64,000 bases of DNA from Chryseobacterium sp. JUb7. GTDB lineage: Bacteria > Bacteroidota > Bacteroidia > Flavobacteriales > Weeksellaceae. Of the stretch, positions 61,142 to 64,000 are shown in pieces. The position numbers and the translations under genes were made by a program. The stretch covers positions 186,001 to 250,000 of the forward strand of contig NZ_JANUFF010000001.1 in assembly GCF_024806495.1 (NCBI RefSeq), given 5' to 3'. Every line of letters starts with the position of its first letter. Within the stretch, counting starts at the first letter, position 1. The notes beneath the pieces were generated by a model. That model had not been told where the DNA came from. It did not search any database and was given only the letters and a program-made list of their open reading frames with translations.

Positions 61142-64000
61142 ATGAAAAATTGGACTTTCAGGCAATGGAACACCGTCGTAGGATGGGTGGTTTTTGTCAT
61201 TGCATTTTTCACGTACTTGTCCACCATTGAACCCAATTTCAGTTTTTGGGATTGTGGCGAGTATATCTCTTCTGCGGTAAAACTTGAAGTAACGCATGCT
61301 CCCGGAGCTGCATTGTTTCAGATTGTGGGTGCTGTGGCAGCCATTTTTGCTTTAGGGAAGGGTGAAAATTATTCTGTCGTAATCAATGCAATGTCTGCAT
61401 TGTTTAGCGCACTTACGATTTTGTTTTTGTTCTGGACGATTACACATTTCGTAAGAAGACTTTTAAACAAGGATTTCGAAGATGTTACCAAGCATCAGGA
61501 GATCTCAATTTTGTTTGCCGGAGTAGTCGGCGCTTTGTGTTTCACATTTTCGGATACTTTCTGGTTTTCGGCAGTGGAAGGTGAAGTATACTCGATGGCT
61601 TCTATGTTTATTGCACTTTTAGTCTGGTTGATCACAAAATGGGAAAACGAATACACAGCTCCGGACAGCGAAAGATGGATTATCCTTATCTTTTTCATTC
61701 TGGGACTTTCAGTAGGAGTTCACATGATGTGTATGCTGGCGATTCCTGCAGTATGTCTAGTGTATTATGCGAGAAACTACACTTTTACATGGAAGAATTT
61801 TATCTGGGCAAATTTGATTACGCTGTTTATTTTAGCAATGGTTTTCAAATTTATTTTCCCATTCATCATGGCGATGTTTGGTAAGCTTGAAATTTTCTTT
61901 GTTAATGGATTGAATTTACCTTTCCACTCAGGAACTATTGTAGCATTTATAATTCTGGTAGCTGTTTGCTATTTCATTATTAAATATGCAAGAAAAGCCC
62001 AAAAGAAAGTATATCAGACGGTTGCTCTTTCGCTGGTTTATATGATTATCGGTTTCTCTTGCTGGATGGTAATTCCTATCCGTGCGAATGCAAACCCGCC
62101 AATGAACTTAAATGATCCTGATAACGCCATCGGTATGTTGGACTACTACAACAGAGTACAATATGGAGACTGGCCTACAGTTTACGGGCAAAACTATACT
62201 GCTTTCCTTGATGCCAACGGAATTGAAAAAAATGAAGACGGAAGTTTCAAGACTGACAAAACCGGGGAAGTTTACGAAAAAGATGAAAAAACAGGAAAAT
62301 ACCTGAAAACAAATGACAGGTTCAACTATGTCTTCAGCAAATCTCAGGTAAGCTTTATGCCGAGAATGTTTAATGAGGATAAAAGTGTAATGGCGAACTA
62401 CATTTCAATGTATGGCGCTCCTGATTTTACATTTAATTATGATAACGAGGATGTAGCTGACAATCCTCAGGCTAAACAGATTTTTGAGGAATTAAGAGGT
62501 AAATATGAAGATAAGTCAATTACTGCAGCTGATTATCTGAAGGTAAAACCTTACAATCTTATTAAAGTTCAGAGACCTTCTTTAGCTCAGAATATGGATT
62601 ATTTCTTCACCTTCCAAAACGGATATTATTTTGTAAGATATCTGATGTGGAACTTTGTAGGAAGACAGAATGATCTTGAAGGAAATATGGAAAGTACAAG
62701 AGGTAACTGGGTTTCAGGGTTCTCTTTTATAGATAATACTTTATGGGGAAATCAGGATAAGATGCCTGCAAAATTCCAGAATGAAAGTACTGTGAAGTTC
62801 TTCTTCTTACCATTAATTTTAGGATTAATCGGATTTTTCTTCCAGCTGAACAGAGACTTCGGCAGATTTTATGCCTTATTATCACTATTTGTTTTAACGA
62901 GTGTAGGAATTGTTTTCTATACAGGGGTGAAACCTTTCGAGCCAAGAGAAAGAGATTATGCAATGGTAGGTTCATTCTATGCTTTTGCGATATGGATCGG
63001 TTTGGGAGCAGGAGCTATTTTATGGTTTCTTCAGTCAAAAGTAAAATCAAACGCAGCAAATATTGTTGCCGGAGTTGTTTTACTTGGAGTTCCTTTCATG
63101 ATGGGCTTCCAGAATTATAATGTACACGACAGAAGCAACAGATATACGGCTTATGACTATGCATATTCAATGTTGAAATCATTACCAAAAGATGATATTC
63201 TTTTTGTATATGGTGATAACGATACCTATCCGGTTTGGGCAATTCAGGAGACTGAAAGATTCAGAGATGACGTGAAAGTAGTTAACTTTACGCTGGCCTC
63301 AACTCCTTGGAATATTGATCAGGTAAAGAGAAAAACGTATAATGCGAACGCAATTCCAAGTCAGTTAAATCATGATGATTACAGAGATGGGGTAAACGAC
63401 CAGATCTATATGATGAAAAAAGATGACTGGGAAGGAGTTTTCTCTATGTTAAAAGAACAGGGAGCTCCTGAAACTGAATTTGCTGAGTTCAGAAAATACC
63501 TTACTCAGGATTCTATGACATTAAAAGAAGCGATGAGCTTCATTAAACATAAATCTCCTGCAAAAGACGAGCTTTTAAAGATGTATTTCGGTGAAGAAAA
63601 GTATGAAAAATATAATATCCTTCCGGTAACGAAATTTATCCTTCCTGTCAATAAAGACAATGCTTTAAAAGCAGGAATTATCAGTCAGGCAGAGCTTTCA
63701 AGCACAGTGAACCAGATTATGATTACTTATAAAGGAAATACACTTTTCAAAAATAATCTGATTTTAATGGATCTGTTGGCGAATTTCGACTGGAAAAGAC
63801 CAATCAATTTCTCTTCAGGAGGAATATACGACAGCGAAAATATTTTCTATCTTGACGAATATCTTCAGTTTGACGGTTTCAGTTATAGATTAATTCCTAT
63901 TCATACCCCTCAGACTCCGGATGGTGAGATGGGAAGAGTAGATGCCAATTCATTGTATAATGTTGTTAAAAACTTCAGATGGGGTAATTTTAAAAATCTT
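61142..64000 (+). CDS. DUF2723 membrane protein, 5' part (runs off the window)
   Basis: The frame starts at ATG 61142 and stays open for 953 codons to the last base, so the 3' end lies outside. The N-terminus (NWTFRQWNTVVGWVVFVIAF) begins a multi-helix membrane region; EPNFSFWDCGEYISSAVKL and HAPGAALFQIVGAV are the conserved DUF2723 blocks with the acidic residues seen in GT-C-type mannosyltransferases. The region is followed by a large soluble portion (about residues 320-500), more helices, and a periplasmic part with GDNDTYPVWA. DUF2723 proteins are a Bacteroidota family thought to be glycosyltransferases using lipid-linked sugars. Shorter frames inside it are shadows. Confidence 0.93.
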   Translation, partial: MKNWTFRQWNTVVGWVVFVIAFFTYLSTIEPNFSFWDCGEYISSAVKLEVTHAPGAALFQIVGAVAAIFALGKGENYSVVINAMSALFSALTILFLFWTITHFVRRLLNKDFEDVTKHQEISILFAGVVGALCFTFSDTFWFSAVEGEVYSMASMFIALLVWLITKWENEYTAPDSERWIILIFFILGLSVGVHMMCMLAIPAVCLVYYARNYTFTWKNFIWANLITLFILAMVFKFIFPFIMAMFGKLEIFFVNGLNLPFHSGTIVAFIILVAVCYFIIKYARKAQKKVYQTVALSLVYMIIGFSCWMVIPIRANANPPMNLNDPDNAIGMLDYYNRVQYGDWPTVYGQNYTAFLDANGIEKNEDGSFKTDKTGEVYEKDEKTGKYLKTNDRFNYVFSKSQVSFMPRMFNEDKSVMANYISMYGAPDFTFNYDNEDVADNPQAKQIFEELRGKYEDKSITAADYLKVKPYNLIKVQRPSLAQNMDYFFTFQNGYYFVRYLMWNFVGRQNDLEGNMESTRGNWVSGFSFIDNTLWGNQDKMPAKFQNESTVKFFFLPLILGLIGFFFQLNRDFGRFYALLSLFVLTSVGIVFYTGVKPFEPRERDYAMVGSFYAFAIWIGLGAGAILWFLQSKVKSNAANIVAGVVLLGVPFMMGFQNYNVHDRSNRYTAYDYAYSMLKSLPKDDILFVYGDNDTYPVWAIQETERFRDDVKVVNFTLASTPWNIDQVKRKTYNANAIPSQLNHDDYRDGVNDQIYMMKKDDWEGVFSMLKEQGAPETEFAEFRKYLTQDSMTLKEAMSFIKHKSPAKDELLKMYFGEEKYEKYNILPVTKFILPVNKDNALKAGIISQAELSSTVNQIMITYKGNTLFKNNLILMDLLANFDWKRPINFSSGGIYDSENIFYLDEYLQFDGFSYRLIPIHTPQTPDGEMGRVDANSLYNVVKNFRWGNFKNL

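Noticed and set aside
61037..62975. Several short frames at the right end on both strands
   Set aside because: They are shadows in the DUF2723 gene, whose main frame is open from 61142 to the window end, or lie in its upstream region without support.

Overview
The window reads as AT-rich chromosomal DNA from a flavobacterium of the Chryseobacterium type (Bacteroidota, Weeksellaceae). The evidence is indirect but consistent. Promoters match the Bacteroidetes -7 motif TAnnTTTG. Two secreted proteins end in type IX secretion (Por) sorting domains. There is a GLPGLI-family protein, a DUF2723 protein, a T6SS subtype iii baseplate pair, a capnine (sulfonolipid) gene pair and a mevalonate-pathway kinase. 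No rRNA, tRNA, CRISPR, transposase or prophage was found.

Layout. 1-9.8 kb: 3' end of a thiolase, an UMF1/Atg22-like MFS transporter, a secreted metzincin protease with CUB and T9SS domains, a small secreted protein, a mevalonate kinase followed by a UbiA prenyltransferase, proline dehydrogenase, and a T9SS cargo protein. 9.8-11.2 kb: an XRE regulator with a palindromic operator-like array, then an 830-bp AT-rich gap holding three DnaA boxes. 11.2-17.6 kb: M14 carboxypeptidase, DUF4920 protein, a repeat-rich gap, an APC permease and an isolated tssE-tssF pair. 17.8-23 kb: an ABM monooxygenase / DJ-1-like operon, a Crp/Fnr regulator with a CRP-like site ahead of that operon, and uvrA. 23.3-28 kb: small secreted proteins, a 44-residue double-glycine-leader peptide, an acyltransferase, DUF421, GNAT, a His-rich secreted protein and DUF4286. 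28-33.7 kb: gyrA, a TPR protein, and menB and menA of menaquinone synthesis. 34-39.3 kb: a metallo-beta-lactamase-fold hydrolase, the SRP RNA gene on the minus strand, and a tight run of membrane and envelope genes (DUF4199, GT2, DUF3667, DUF2807) ending in a degenerate GyrB-like ATPase-domain protein. 39.4-46.7 kb: phosphohexomutase, aminotransferase, kdsB, a LolA-like protein, lipoprotein glutathione peroxidase, TIP30-like and YjbR-like proteins. 46.7-54.5 kb: a large DUF3857/transglutaminase protein, ribF, atpD-atpC. 54.7-64 kb: a B12-type radical SAM enzyme, a GLPGLI protein, the capB-capA pair, and the 5' part of a DUF2723 protein that runs off the end.

The genes are mostly core metabolism and envelope biology: isoprenoids, menaquinone, sulfonolipid, KDO activation, secreted proteases and T9SS cargo. 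Most gaps hold dispersed inverted repeats, which form several families recurring across the window. The observations I consider most worth following are the degenerate GyrB-like protein, the DnaA-box cluster beside the XRE operator array, the capnine pair with an internal terminator, the double-glycine peptide, the radical SAM enzyme with a CX4CX2C motif, the orphan T6SS baseplate pair, and the SRP RNA hidden under a spurious reading frame.
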